Shown: positions 1 to 6,439 of the stretch, piece after piece | How the letters are laid out: each line of letters opens with the position of its first letter | Position numbering within the stretch: position 1 is the stretch's first letter | Program-made: the position numbers and the translations under genes | The notes under the pieces: model-generated | Told to the model about the DNA's origin: nothing | The model's database searches: none | What the model saw: the letters and a program-made list of their open reading frames with translations, nothing else | NCBI GenBank assembly: GCA_021813195.1 | Contig: JAKALI010000109.1 | Location: forward strand, 1-9,771 | DNA: 9,771 nt | Direction: 5' to 3' | Source: Pseudomonadota bacterium | GTDB taxonomy: Bacteria; Pseudomonadota; Alphaproteobacteria; Rhizobiales; Hyphomicrobiaceae

Positions 1-1227
1 GCCGCCCCTCTGATCGTTCCTTCGGAAGCGCACGGCCCGCTGCTCGTCACGGGCGTGTCGGGTGGTGAATTCGGCATCGTTGGTCGCGTGGAAGCGCGTA
101 AGGTCGACAACGGTGAGCTTGTTTGGACACGTCCGACGATCGAAGGTCACATGGGTACGCTCAACGGTAAAGAGTCGACCATGACCGGCACCAAGAACGA
201 GAGCTGGCCCGGCGATCTGTGGAAGACCGGCGGCGGCGCCACCTGGCTCGGCGGAACGTACGACCCCCAGACCAAGCTGATCTACATCGGCACCGGCAAC
301 CCCGCGCCTTGGAACAGCCACATGCGTCCGGGTGACAACAAGTGGTCGTGCGCGCGCATCGCCATCGATCCGGAAACGGGTGATATCCGTTGGGGCTTCC
401 AGACCACGCCGCATGACGGGTGGGACTACGACGGCGTCAACGAAGTCGTAACCTTCGACCTGGATGGCACCCGCGCTGCCGCTACGGCCGACCGCAACGG
501 GTTCTTCTATGTGCTCAATGCGACGGACGGAAAATTCATCCGCGGCTTCCCGTTCGTTGAGAAAATCACCTGGGCCAAAGGTCTCGACGAGAATGGCCGC
601 CCGCTATACGTGAAAGAAAACTATCCTGGCGATCCGGCAAAGTCGGCAGACGGGAAGAAGGGCGAGTCCATTTTTGCCGTGCCGAGCTTCTTGGGCGGTA
701 AGAACCAGATGCCGATGGCCTACAGTCCCAAGACCAAGCTGTTCTATGTGCCCGCGAACGAGTGGGGCATGGATCTGCACAACGAGCCCGTGACCTATAA
801 GAAGGGGGCGGCCTATCTCGGCGCAGGCTTCACCATCAAGCCGATCTTCGATGATCACATCGGCGCGCTCAAGGCGATCGATCCTGCCTCGGGTAAGATC
901 GTCTGGCAGGTCAACAACAAGGCTCCGTTGTGGGGTGGCGTGCTGACGACGGCTGGTGGTCTTGTGTTCTACGGGACGCCGGAAGGTGAGCTGAAGGCTC
1001 TCGACGACACGACGGGCGAGGTGCTGTGGAGCTTCAATACCGGCTCGGGCATCGTCGCACCGCCGGTCACCTGGGAGCAGGACGGCGAGCAGATGGTCGC
1101 CGTGATGTCCGGTTGGGGCGGCGCTGTTCCGCTGTGGGGCGGCGAAGTTGCCAAGACCGTCGCTCATCTGAACCAGGGCGGCATGGTGTGGACGTTCCGT
1201 CTCGCCAAGAAGCTCGCGGCCAACTGA
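1..1227 (+). CDS. PQQ-dependent alcohol dehydrogenase, lanthanide type (XoxF/ExaF-like), C-terminal part
   Basis: The reading frame is open from the first base, so the gene starts outside the window; 408 residues are visible of a family usually near 600. The family is a periplasmic eight-bladed quinoprotein that oxidises methanol, ethanol or other primary alcohols and passes electrons to a cytochrome c. Visible signatures are the GGEFG segment (metal-ligand Glu at bases 67-69), GTGNPAPWN (metal-ligand Asn at 298-300), RPGDNKW, and [13 protein letters not shown]. In the last, Asp at 424-426 is the catalytic base, and a second Asp two residues later (430-432) is the extra ligand typical of lanthanide-dependent enzymes; calcium MxaF has Ala there. 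Propeller repeats such as GKIVWQ and GEVLWSF follow. The substrate cannot be read from this part: XoxF (methanol) and ExaF/PedH (ethanol and others) remain open. The missing N-terminus should hold the signal peptide and the disulphide. A strong terminator follows. Confidence 0.93.
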   Translation, partial: AAPLIVPSEAHGPLLVTGVSGGEFGIVGRVEARKVDNGELVWTRPTIEGHMGTLNGKESTMTGTKNESWPGDLWKTGGGATWLGGTYDPQTKLIYIGTGNPAPWNSHMRPGDNKWSCARIAIDPETGDIRWGFQTTPHDGWDYDGVNEVVTFDLDGTRAAATADRNGFFYVLNATDGKFIRGFPFVEKITWAKGLDENGRPLYVKENYPGDPAKSADGKKGESIFAVPSFLGGKNQMPMAYSPKTKLFYVPANEWGMDLHNEPVTYKKGAAYLGAGFTIKPIFDDHIGALKAIDPASGKIVWQVNNKAPLWGGVLTTAGGLVFYGTPEGELKALDDTTGEVLWSFNTGSGIVAPPVTWEQDGEQMVAVMSGWGGAVPLWGGEVAKTVAHLNQGGMVWTFRLAKKLAAN

Positions 1228-1262
1228 GATCGTCTCAGCCAAGCTGACACAACTTCCTCCTG

Positions 1263-1294
1263 GGGCGGATCGTTATCGCGGTCCGCCCTTTTTT
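1263..1294 (+). terminator. Intrinsic terminator after the PQQ dehydrogenase gene
   Basis: A 10 bp stem pairs 1263-1272 (GGGCGGATCG) with 1279-1288 (CGGTCCGCCC), with one G-T wobble and a 6-nt loop, and is followed directly by six T. It lies 36 bases after the stop codon and should isolate the dehydrogenase transcript from the next gene. Confidence 0.92.
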
Positions 1295-1465
1295 GCATTC
1301 GGCGGGCGAGTTCGCGCCGTTCAAACGCACCCAGGGCGACATCCAAAGACAGGCTTTGCGCGTTGGAAACTTGGCAGAAAACTCGCGCCGCTGGCCGCGC
1401 TGCGACTATGGTCATGCTGATAGGCGTGGGGTTGCAGACCGCGAATGGGGTAAGCGGCGCCAACC

Positions 1466-1470
1466 GGAGG
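1466..1470 (+). promoter_or_regulatory. Ribosome binding site that decides the start of the DUF1194 gene
   Basis: GGAGG lies 8 bases before GTG at 1479. The frame stays open back to 1293, inside the preceding terminator, but no earlier start has a comparable site. The GTG also places a signal peptide at the N-terminus, so it is preferred over the ATG at 1500. Confidence 0.75.
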
Positions 1471-1478
1471 ACCTTCGT

Positions 1479-2312
1479 GTGATCGACCTGACAAGCAAGA
1501 TGGCGGCGGAACGCTGGGGGCGACGTTTTGTTTACACAGTGCTGCCAATGCTCCTCTGCGCTCTGCAGGCCTGGTCATGCGCGGAGGATGTCCGGGCTGC
1601 CGACGACGGGCTGATCGCGGTCGATACGGCGCTCGTGCTCGCCGTCGACGTATCCGACTCGGTCGATGCGGATCGCTATCGGATGCAGATGGAGGGCATC
1701 GCGCTGGCGCTTGAAGACGATGGTGTAATCAATGCCATTACGAGCGGGCCGCGCGGCGCTATTCTGCTGTCGCTTGTCTCGTGGTCGGATCGGGCCGAAG
1801 TTTCGATGCCATGGCGTGTCATTGCTTCACGCGAGGATGCGGAGGCTGCGGCAAGAGTTGTCCGCAGGCTGCCGCAGCTAAAAGGTGAATTCACCTGTCT
1901 CACGCGCATGCTGGAACAAGTCCGCGAGGGCGTTATTGCCGACATTCCGGGCACTGCGACGCGCGTCGTGATCGACGTGTCCGGCGATGGGATCGACAAC
2001 TGCGCCGACGGTGCAGAGGCCATGGCGGCCCGCGATCGCCTGGTCGATCTCGGCGTGACCATCAACGGCCTGCCGATCATCGTCAAGGGTGAGAACGAAG
2101 TCGTTGGCGCAGGCGCCTATCGCGCGCCAGGTTTTGGATTGCGCGAAGGTGGTCCTGGCACCACGGAGACGACGCTCGACTCCTGGTATGCCGCCCACGT
2201 TGTTGGGGGCGCGCAAGGGTTTTTGTTGAAAGCGGACGGCTTTGAGGATTTCGGACGTGCCTTCCGACAGAAGTTCGTCACCGAGATCAGCGTGCTGGCC
2301 GATGTGCCCTAG
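1479..2312 (+). CDS. Secreted DUF1194 (von Willebrand A-like) domain protein
   Basis: The 277-residue product starts at GTG. Residues 1-40 look like a signal peptide: Arg-Arg at 15-16, a hydrophobic stretch near 17-31 and a likely cleavage after VRA at 38-40. The mature part begins with VDTALVLAVDVSDS; residues 57-61 match the DxSxS metal-binding (MIDAS) motif of von Willebrand A folds. DVSGDGIDNC and INGLPI further on are typical of DUF1194, a family common in alphaproteobacteria. Its molecular role is not established; a periplasmic binding or scaffold role is inference. It sits alone between a terminator and a converging permease remnant, and its TAG overlaps the remnant's stop in the palindrome CTAG. 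No terminator is evident downstream. Family assignment is firm, function unknown. Confidence 0.88.
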   Translation: MIDLTSKMAAERWGRRFVYTVLPMLLCALQAWSCAEDVRAADDGLIAVDTALVLAVDVSDSVDADRYRMQMEGIALALEDDGVINAITSGPRGAILLSLVSWSDRAEVSMPWRVIASREDAEAAARVVRRLPQLKGEFTCLTRMLEQVREGVIADIPGTATRVVIDVSGDGIDNCADGAEAMAARDRLVDLGVTINGLPIIVKGENEVVGAGAYRAPGFGLREGGPGTTETTLDSWYAAHVVGGAQGFLLKADGFEDFGRAFRQKFVTEISVLADVP

Positions 2313-2446
2313 TTGAGGGCGTGTCCGCTCAGCGGCAGCCGCACCGCCGTCGCGAAACACACAACAATGAGCAGCGGGCGGATGAGGCGATCGGCATGCA
2401 CGATGGCAGCCGTCGCACCAAACGATGGCTCCCCGAAATAGGACGC
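2309..2446 (-). pseudogene. C-terminal remnant of a TauE/SafE (TSUP) family permease
   Basis: On the minus strand about 45 codons before the TAG at 2309-2311 read like the end of a TauE/SafE permease: FGATAAIVHADRLIRPLLIV, then a hydrophobic run with AVRL. E. coli YfcA, as I remember it, ends with a segment containing KLIRPMIVIVSAVMSAKLL, at the same spacing from a preceding Phe and Gly. The rest of such a protein (about 250 residues) would need to extend to about 3060, but nothing permease-like is visible upstream in any minus frame and hspQ occupies that space. I read it as a decayed fragment. The open frame continues to 2596 with no recognisable content. It could instead be a short expressed orphan; the resemblance is by eye only. 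Confidence 0.42.
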
Positions 2447-2772
2447 TTGCTGCGCGATTGCATCGTTGGTGCGACATTGGATGGTGGGGAGCGCGGGTGA
2501 CATCATGTGCTGAGATCGTCTCGGCGAACCGCGCTTAGAAACCAGAATTCCGCGCAGCGTGAAATTTTCCGTCGTCATCACGAGAGCGATCCGCACGCCG
2601 CATTCGGCCGCTCATTCGGCGGCAAAAGAACCGCGAGAGCTCTTGGAGGCCTAGTCCGACACCGGGCTGCACACGTCGCACGGCCGCTCGAACAGTTTGA
2701 TCGATGAGCTCGTTCCGCAAGCACCGACAAGCCGAGCCGGCATGCCGCGGACCGGCGACCGGCAGCGGTGGC
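2447..2772. other. Stretch without a recognisable gene
   Basis: These 326 bases lie between the permease remnant and the hspQ stop codon. Short open frames exist on both strands, for example 2507-2707 plus and 2535-2720 minus, but their products are Arg-rich, lack a convincing ribosome site and resemble nothing I know. No clear terminator for the minus-strand hspQ was found; GC-rich inverted segments around 2745-2770 lack a T-run. Confidence 0.5.
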
Positions 2773-3498
2773 TTAATTCAGCATCTCGAGATAAACGGGC
2801 CGGTAGCGGCCATCTTCATCTTCGACGAAGTACTCCTGAACTTGCGGATGGCGTACGGGCATGCCGCTGGTATCACGCAAGAGATTTTGCTCGGATACAT
2901 ACGCGATGTACTCGGTCTCGGCGTTTTCGGCGAGCAAATGATAGAATGGCTGGTCTTTGCGCGGCCGCACGTTCTCTGGAATGGCCAACCACCATTCCTC
3001 GGTGTTGGCGAAGACCGGATCGATATCGAAAATGATGCCGCGGAAGGGGTAGAGACGGTGACGGACGACTTCGCCCACGGCAAATTTTGCGTGCGCGAGT
3101 GCGGGTTTGCGCCGCGTCTTGCGCGACCGTGTGCCGCCAGTGTGCGGTGGGGCATTCTTTTGCTGGGCATGCCCCTGAGGTGTCGCCGCGGAGGCATTGG
3201 CCCGGTTGGTTTGCAGGGTTCGGCTGTCTGCTTGAGCCGCCGGCGCCGCTGGGTTCTGTGACGCAGCGACGCGGGTGACAGGCGCTGTCTTGCGGGTGCG
3301 GGCCGCTTTCGGCTTTGCCGGGGAACCGGTGGGCGAGGTCGGCGCATCAGCCAAATCGACGGCCGGCGTCTGCGCAGCCCTCTTGCGCGAGCACGCCGGC
3401 TCCGCGCCGCGAACCGCACGAACTGCGATCGTTTCAGCTGCCGGCTCGGATCGACGACGTGGCCGCCTCGTCCGCGGTAATTTACGCTTCACACCCAT
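2773..3498 (-). CDS. hspQ: HspQ-type heat shock protein (YccV-like domain) with long basic N-terminal extension
   Basis: Residues about 137-241 form a complete HspQ/YccV-like domain: AKFAVGEVVRHRLYPFRG, FANTEEWWLAIP, RPRKDQPFYHLLAE, ETEYIAYVSEQNLL and PVRHPQVQEYF. In enterobacteria HspQ is a small heat shock protein that binds hemimethylated DNA and modulates Lon protease; the same role here is inference. The usual length is near 105-120 residues, so about 136 residues are added in front, rich in Ala, Pro, Arg, Lys and Gln and probably disordered. No ATG or GTG lies in frame between residue 4 and the domain; TTG at residue 49 is the only internal alternative. No Shine-Dalgarno site precedes ATG 3498, but a promoter is placed so that transcription would start at it. 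The extension could be a nucleic-acid-binding tail or an overextended start. Confidence 0.88.
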   Translation of the reverse strand: MGVKRKLPRTRRPRRRSEPAAETIAVRAVRGAEPACSRKRAAQTPAVDLADAPTSPTGSPAKPKAARTRKTAPVTRVAASQNPAAPAAQADSRTLQTNRANASAATPQGHAQQKNAPPHTGGTRSRKTRRKPALAHAKFAVGEVVRHRLYPFRGIIFDIDPVFANTEEWWLAIPENVRPRKDQPFYHLLAENAETEYIAYVSEQNLLRDTSGMPVRHPQVQEYFVEDEDGRYRPVYLEMLN

Positions 3499-3504
3499 AG
3501 CTCG

Positions 3505-3533
3505 ATTAGCGCTTCGCGCGTGGCGTCTGTCAA
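3505..3533 (-). promoter_or_regulatory. hspQ promoter, predicted leaderless
   Basis: Read on the minus strand, TTGACA (3533-3528, a perfect -35) is followed by a 17-nt spacer and GCTAAT (3510-3505, 4 of 6 consensus bases). Only six bases separate the -10 from the ATG at 3498, so the expected start of transcription is at or beside the A of the start codon. The -35 with its preceding C also reads CTTGAC, as in alphaproteobacterial RpoH promoters, but the -10 does not fit that sigma factor. Confidence 0.55.
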
Positions 3534-3587
3534 GACCACGGGCATGTTATCGTTGCGATCGCGTCATCCCGACATCACAAATCGTGA

Positions 3588-4643
3588 TCACAGACCGTAG
3601 AGTTGCGCGCGCTCTGGGTCTTTGGCCGCCACGATGCGGGCAAGATCCACGATCACCTTAGCCTGCTTCCAGGTCGCGTCGTCCTGCATCTTGCCGTCGA
3701 TCATGACTGCCCCCGTGCCATCGGGCATGGCCTCCAGGATGCGCTTGGCGAAGTGCACTTCTTTGGGATCGGGAGAAAACACGCGCTTTGCGATCTCGAT
3801 TTGGGAGGGATGAAGCGACCATGCTCCGAGACATCCCTGCAAAAAGGCGTTGCGAAACTGGGCTTCGCACGCAGCGCTGTCGGCGAAATCTCCAAAGGGG
3901 CCGTAGAAGGGCTTGAGCCCGTAGGCGAGGCAGGCATCCACCATCTTGCCAACAGTGTAGTGCCACAAGTCCTGTTGATAGAGCGTGCGCGGCGCGTCCT
4001 TGTCTGCCCCCGGATCGGCAAGCACACCGTAGTCGGGATGTCCACCACCCACGCGGGTTGTCTTCATACCGCGCGAGGCTGCAAGATCTGCGGGTCCAAG
4101 GCTCATGCCATGCATGCGCGGAGAGGCCGCTGCGATGTCTTCGACATTCTTGACGCCTTCGGCAGTTTCTAGGATCGCGTGAATGAGGATGGGACGGCGG
4201 ACATTGTGGCGGGCTTCGAGCTGGGCAAGCAGCTGGTCGAGGTAGTGGATATCCCACGGTCCCTCGACTTTGGGCAGCATGATGACGTCGACCTTGTTGC
4301 CGACGTGTTTGACGATTTCGGTCACGTCGTCGAGCATCCACGGCGAGTTGAGGCAATTGATGCGCGTCCAAAGCCCTGTCGATCCAAAATCGAAATCCCG
4401 TGCCATCGAGATGAAGCCTTGACGCGCGGCCTCCTTTTCTCCAACCGCAATCGCGTCTTCGAGGTTGCCGAGGACGACGTCGACCTGGGCGATCGTCTCT
4501 TTGAGTTTAGCGCGGATCTTTTCATTGTGTGGGGGAATGAAATGGATCATGCGCTCGAGGCGCACGGGCAGCGATCGGTAGGGTTCGGGTGCGCCGATGG
4601 CGAGGGGCTGGAAATGCTTCGCAGGCGTGCGCGTGACGCTCAT
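3588..4643 (-). CDS. Malyl-CoA / beta-methylmalyl-CoA lyase family protein (HpcH/HpaI-CitE fold)
   Basis: The 351-residue protein belongs to the CitE-like acyl-CoA lyases, Mg2+-dependent TIM barrels that cleave or form malyl-CoA (glyoxylate plus acetyl-CoA) or beta-methylmalyl-CoA (with propionyl-CoA). Visible motifs are NLEDAI (60-65), RINCLN (94-99, substrate Arg), LPKVEGP (123-129), ILETAEGV (157-164, likely metal Glu159), [11 protein letters not shown] (180-190, likely metal Asp186), GPFGDF and HPSQIEIA. It is longer than the Rhodobacter Mcl1 and Methylobacterium MclA proteins (about 320) and belongs to a sister type with a longer N-terminus; exact substrate is not settled. GAGG lies 8 bases before the ATG and a promoter further up. 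It stands alone, 89 bases upstream of hspQ, with no terminator visible between. In a methylotroph it could serve the serine cycle or ethylmalonyl-CoA pathway, which is inference. Confidence 0.87.
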   Translation of the reverse strand: MSVTRTPAKHFQPLAIGAPEPYRSLPVRLERMIHFIPPHNEKIRAKLKETIAQVDVVLGNLEDAIAVGEKEAARQGFISMARDFDFGSTGLWTRINCLNSPWMLDDVTEIVKHVGNKVDVIMLPKVEGPWDIHYLDQLLAQLEARHNVRRPILIHAILETAEGVKNVEDIAAASPRMHGMSLGPADLAASRGMKTTRVGGGHPDYGVLADPGADKDAPRTLYQQDLWHYTVGKMVDACLAYGLKPFYGPFGDFADSAACEAQFRNAFLQGCLGAWSLHPSQIEIAKRVFSPDPKEVHFAKRILEAMPDGTGAVMIDGKMQDDATWKQAKVIVDLARIVAAKDPERAQLYGL

Positions 4644-4675
4644 GGGGCAAACCTCGTTTTTTATGAGAGCGGCGC

Positions 4676-4703
4676 ACCATAGGCCGGGCTCGTCTCAAGT
4701 CAA
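4676..4703 (-). promoter_or_regulatory. Promoter of the malyl-CoA lyase family gene
   Basis: On the minus strand TTGACT (4703-4698, 5 of 6) is followed by a 16-nt spacer and TATGGT (4681-4676, 4 of 6). Transcription would start near 4669, giving a leader of about 26 bases that includes the GAGG ribosome site at 4655-4652. Confidence 0.55.
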
Positions 4704-4781
4704 TCTCGGGTGCAGCTTGGTGGCATCAGTTCGGTCAGACTTGGAGGCCGTCAGACAGGGCCGGAAATCCGGTCGTGTGGG

Positions 4782-4829
4782 GGCCAAAAGGACACAGCCT
4801 CGCGTCGCCCTTTGGCCGTCATGAGGCTG
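4782..4829. repeat. Two overlapping inverted repeats between lyase gene and tRNA-Pro
   Basis: GGCCAAAAGG (4782-4791) is complementary to CCCTTTGGCC (4808-4817) with one mismatch and a 16-nt loop. CAGCCTC (4795-4801) inside that loop is also complementary to GAGGCTG (4823-4829) outside it, so the two pairings interleave. There is no T-run on either side, so this is not a typical terminator. Function unknown. Confidence 0.4.
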
Positions 4830-4866
4830 GGTCAGACGGTGAACAAGACTGAACCGTACTTCCGAT

Positions 4867-4943
4867 TGGTCGGAGCGAGAGGATTCGAACCTCCGACCCC
4901 TTGCTCCCGAAGCAAGTGCGCTACCAGGCTGCGCTACGCTCCG
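4867..4943 (-). tRNA. tRNA-Pro with anticodon CGG
   Basis: The minus strand folds into a full cloverleaf: acceptor CGGAGCG with CGCTCCG, a D arm containing AGCCTGGTAGCGC, anticodon stem CTTGC/GCAAG with loop TTCGGGA (anticodon CGG, reading CCG), a 5-nt variable region, and a T arm with loop TTCGAAT and one G-T pair. The discriminator is A, and the CCA end is encoded at 4869-4867. The D, anticodon and T arms closely match bacterial proline tRNAs. Confidence 0.97.
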
Positions 4944-5533
4944 ATCCCGCCCTGTTGCGGGCGTCAGCCCGTCAAGGCCGCTTCGGACGCCGTGCGGCGG
5001 ACAGGCTCATAGGTCCATCCGCTGAAGATGCGTCCCGCCCCGGAAAGTCATAACGCTCGCGACCGCGCCGCTTTCGGGAATGCGGCGAGCCGTAGGCCCC
5101 AGAAACGACCTGCGCGTTCCTAGCTGGACCTTGGCATCTGTGCTCTCGGGACGATCGGGGAATACCAGGGCGCGATGCGCTCTGGCAAGGGTAAATCGCG
5201 CTCCCTGCTCCTGCTCATTCGATCTGGCGGGCCTTTCGGGTCTTTAGGATGCGCACGTCGATTGCCGCGATGGCCGCTCCCGGTCGGCGGTGGGATGACG
5301 CAGCCCAATTGCCGCCGGCGATCAGGCCTGTTCGGGGCTGGCGCCGTGTTGCGGTTGGTGTATAAGGCGCGCTCACGCGGTGCGGGCAACCCGTACCCTG
5401 CCGGACTGGCGAGAGTGTACCGAGCAGCCGTCGGACCGTCCACGGGGACGACCCGGTGCGAGCTCCTCGAGTGAGTTGAGATGGTGGTGCCGCCCAGTCC
5501 GCAGCTTTGCAGCCAATATTCGGAGCACATGAC
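4944..5533. other. Long stretch without a recognised gene upstream of rpmF
   Basis: About 590 bases contain only GC-driven open frames (5120-5530 minus, 5175-5474 plus), whose predicted products are low-complexity and unrelated to anything I recognise. The last 170 bases contain a TATAAG at 5361-5366 and several stable hairpins, so part may be the rpmF promoter and a structured leader. The tRNA-Pro promoter should lie at the left end on the minus strand; a TTGACG at 4975-4970 has no acceptable -10 partner. Confidence 0.5.
5379..5397 (+). other. Hairpin in the putative rpmF leader
   Basis: GGTGCGGG (5379-5386) pairs with CCCGTACC (5390-5397) through eight base pairs, one of them G-T, around a CAA loop. 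A smaller CGTCC/GGACG hairpin with an ACGG loop lies near 5438-5451. Neither is followed by a T-run. They could be part of a leader RNA or simply GC-rich sequence. Confidence 0.3.
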
Positions 5534-5719
5534 ATGGCCGTACCCAGGAAGAAAGTTTCACGCATGAAGACCGGCCAGCGCCGTGCTCATGATGCGTTGT
5601 CGCGTCCGACGCATGTCGAGGATAAGGAGAGCGGGGAGCGCCGCCGCCCCCATCACATCGATCTGAAAACAGGCAAGTATCGCGGACGTCAGATCCTCGA
5701 GGTCAAGGACGAAGCCTGA
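5534..5719 (+). CDS. rpmF: 50S ribosomal protein L32
   Basis: The 61-residue protein [20 protein letters not shown] and onward is the typical alphaproteobacterial L32 form, with the [15 protein letters not shown] and [12 protein letters not shown] segments intact. It is a small basic protein of the large ribosomal subunit. The frame is open back to an ATG at 5507, but MAVP is the conserved L32 start and GGAG at 5522-5525 lies 8 bases before ATG 5534, so the shorter version is chosen. The alphaproteobacterial type has no zinc-binding cysteines, as seen here. The next gene follows after 81 bases on the same strand with its own strong ribosome site and no terminator between, so the two may be co-transcribed. 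Confidence 0.96.
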   Translation: MAVPRKKVSRMKTGQRRAHDALSRPTHVEDKESGERRRPHHIDLKTGKYRGRQILEVKDEA

Positions 5720-5800
5720 GCGGCAGCATGCGCGCGTCCAGCGGTCTGCCGGTCTGACGTGGCGTTGCACGCACAGGGTTACTCGTAGAAGGAGCCAACG

Positions 5801-6205
5801 ATGTCACTTGCAGCACTGCCGCTGACGGTCATTCCCCTGATCCTCTACAACATTCTGGTTCTACTCGGCATTGACCTCAATGCCTCGCTGGTGGGTGAGG
5901 GTATCCGCATGATGAGCGGTGGCCTGTGGAAGCTGACGTGGGGCGATCTCATCATCCTTGCGGCGCTGGTCATCCTGTTTGTGGAAATCGTAAAAGCGAC
6001 CTACACGGGCACCGCATCGATGATCGATCATGGGCTTTCGATGGTCGTCTTCATCGTCAGTTTGGTGCAATTCCTCATCGTGCCTCAGGCTGCCACATCG
6101 GTTTTCTTTATCGTGATGATGGCTTGCCTGATCGATGTCGTGGCCGGGTTCACGATCGGCATTCGGGTCGCCAAGCGGGATATCGGTTTCGGCGCCGACA
6201 GTTGA
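5801..6205 (+). CDS. Conserved-looking small membrane protein of unknown function
   Basis: The 134-residue product has four predicted membrane helices: about 7-24, 47-65, 77-95 and 99-121. Loops are short; the first, between helices 1 and 2, contains GIDLNASLVGEGIRMMSGG, and the charged tail is RVAKRDIGFGADS. AAGGAG at 5789-5794 stands 6 bases before the ATG, a strong ribosome site. I do not recognise a named family; no catalytic motif or metal-binding cluster is visible. It lies downstream of rpmF with no terminator between and is followed by a strong terminator, so the two likely share a transcript, though nothing ties it to the ribosome. The coding pattern and helix layout make it a real gene, but its function cannot be read from sequence. 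Confidence 0.85.
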   Translation: MSLAALPLTVIPLILYNILVLLGIDLNASLVGEGIRMMSGGLWKLTWGDLIILAALVILFVEIVKATYTGTASMIDHGLSMVVFIVSLVQFLIVPQAATSVFFIVMMACLIDVVAGFTIGIRVAKRDIGFGADS

Positions 6206-6224
6206 TCTGCGGCTGATCTGCGGC
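6203..6224 (+). repeat. 11-bp tandem duplication at the stop codon of the membrane protein gene
   Basis: TGATCTGCGGC occurs twice back to back (6203-6213 and 6214-6224). The first copy begins with the stop codon. The second copy can also pair with CCGCAGAT at 6234-6241 to form an 8-bp stem with a 10-nt loop. Confidence 0.8.
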
Positions 6225-6290
6225 GGCTGGAGACCGCAGATTCGTGGCGTTGCACGGTGGTATCGTCCGGATGTGACTCTGTGTTCTGAG

Positions 6291-6320
6291 CGGTGCCGGC
6301 CTCGGCACCGTTTTCTTTGT
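6291..6320 (+). terminator. Intrinsic terminator after the rpmF-membrane protein unit
   Basis: CGGTGCCG (6291-6298) pairs perfectly with CGGCACCG (6303-6310) around a GCCT loop, followed by TTTTCTTTGT. It lies 85 bases after the stop codon and separates this unit from the c-di-GMP gene. Confidence 0.93.
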
Positions 6321-6439
6321 CCGGACCGCAGTTCAAATTTTAACTGTTCTTAAGACTTTCAGACTACCGTGTCGTAGTCCAGGAGGGGGAGGCCGCGCAG
6401 TACGCCGCGTGGCAATCGCAGCGGCAGGGTCGGGTACGA

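Noticed and set aside
604..1242. Minus-strand open frame of 212 codons opposite the PQQ dehydrogenase
   Set aside because: It lies wholly opposite a clearly recognised gene, its product is low-complexity and unlike any family, and the GC-rich third positions of the real gene explain the lack of stops.
1878..2477. Minus-strand open frame of 199 codons overlapping the DUF1194 gene
   Set aside because: Mostly opposite the DUF1194 coding region with no recognisable domain. The permease-like peptide is in a different minus frame.
1224..2522. 13-base repeat CTGAGATCGTCTC at 1224-1236 and 2510-2522
   Set aside because: About one such match is expected by chance in a window this long. The first copy overlaps the dehydrogenase stop codon and nothing else is shared around the copies.
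2778..3419. Second minus-strand frame of 213 codons within hspQ
   Set aside because: It is the shifted frame of hspQ; the Arg-rich product has no family features, while the hspQ frame carries a full conserved domain.
5120..5530. Open frames on both strands between tRNA-Pro and rpmF
   Set aside because: Products are Pro/Arg/Gly-rich without domains, and no convincing ribosome site was found. They are typical of GC-rich non-coding DNA.
5507..5533. Longer rpmF start at ATG 5507
   Set aside because: It would add nine residues not found in L32; the conserved MAVP start at 5534 has its own GGAG at the right distance.
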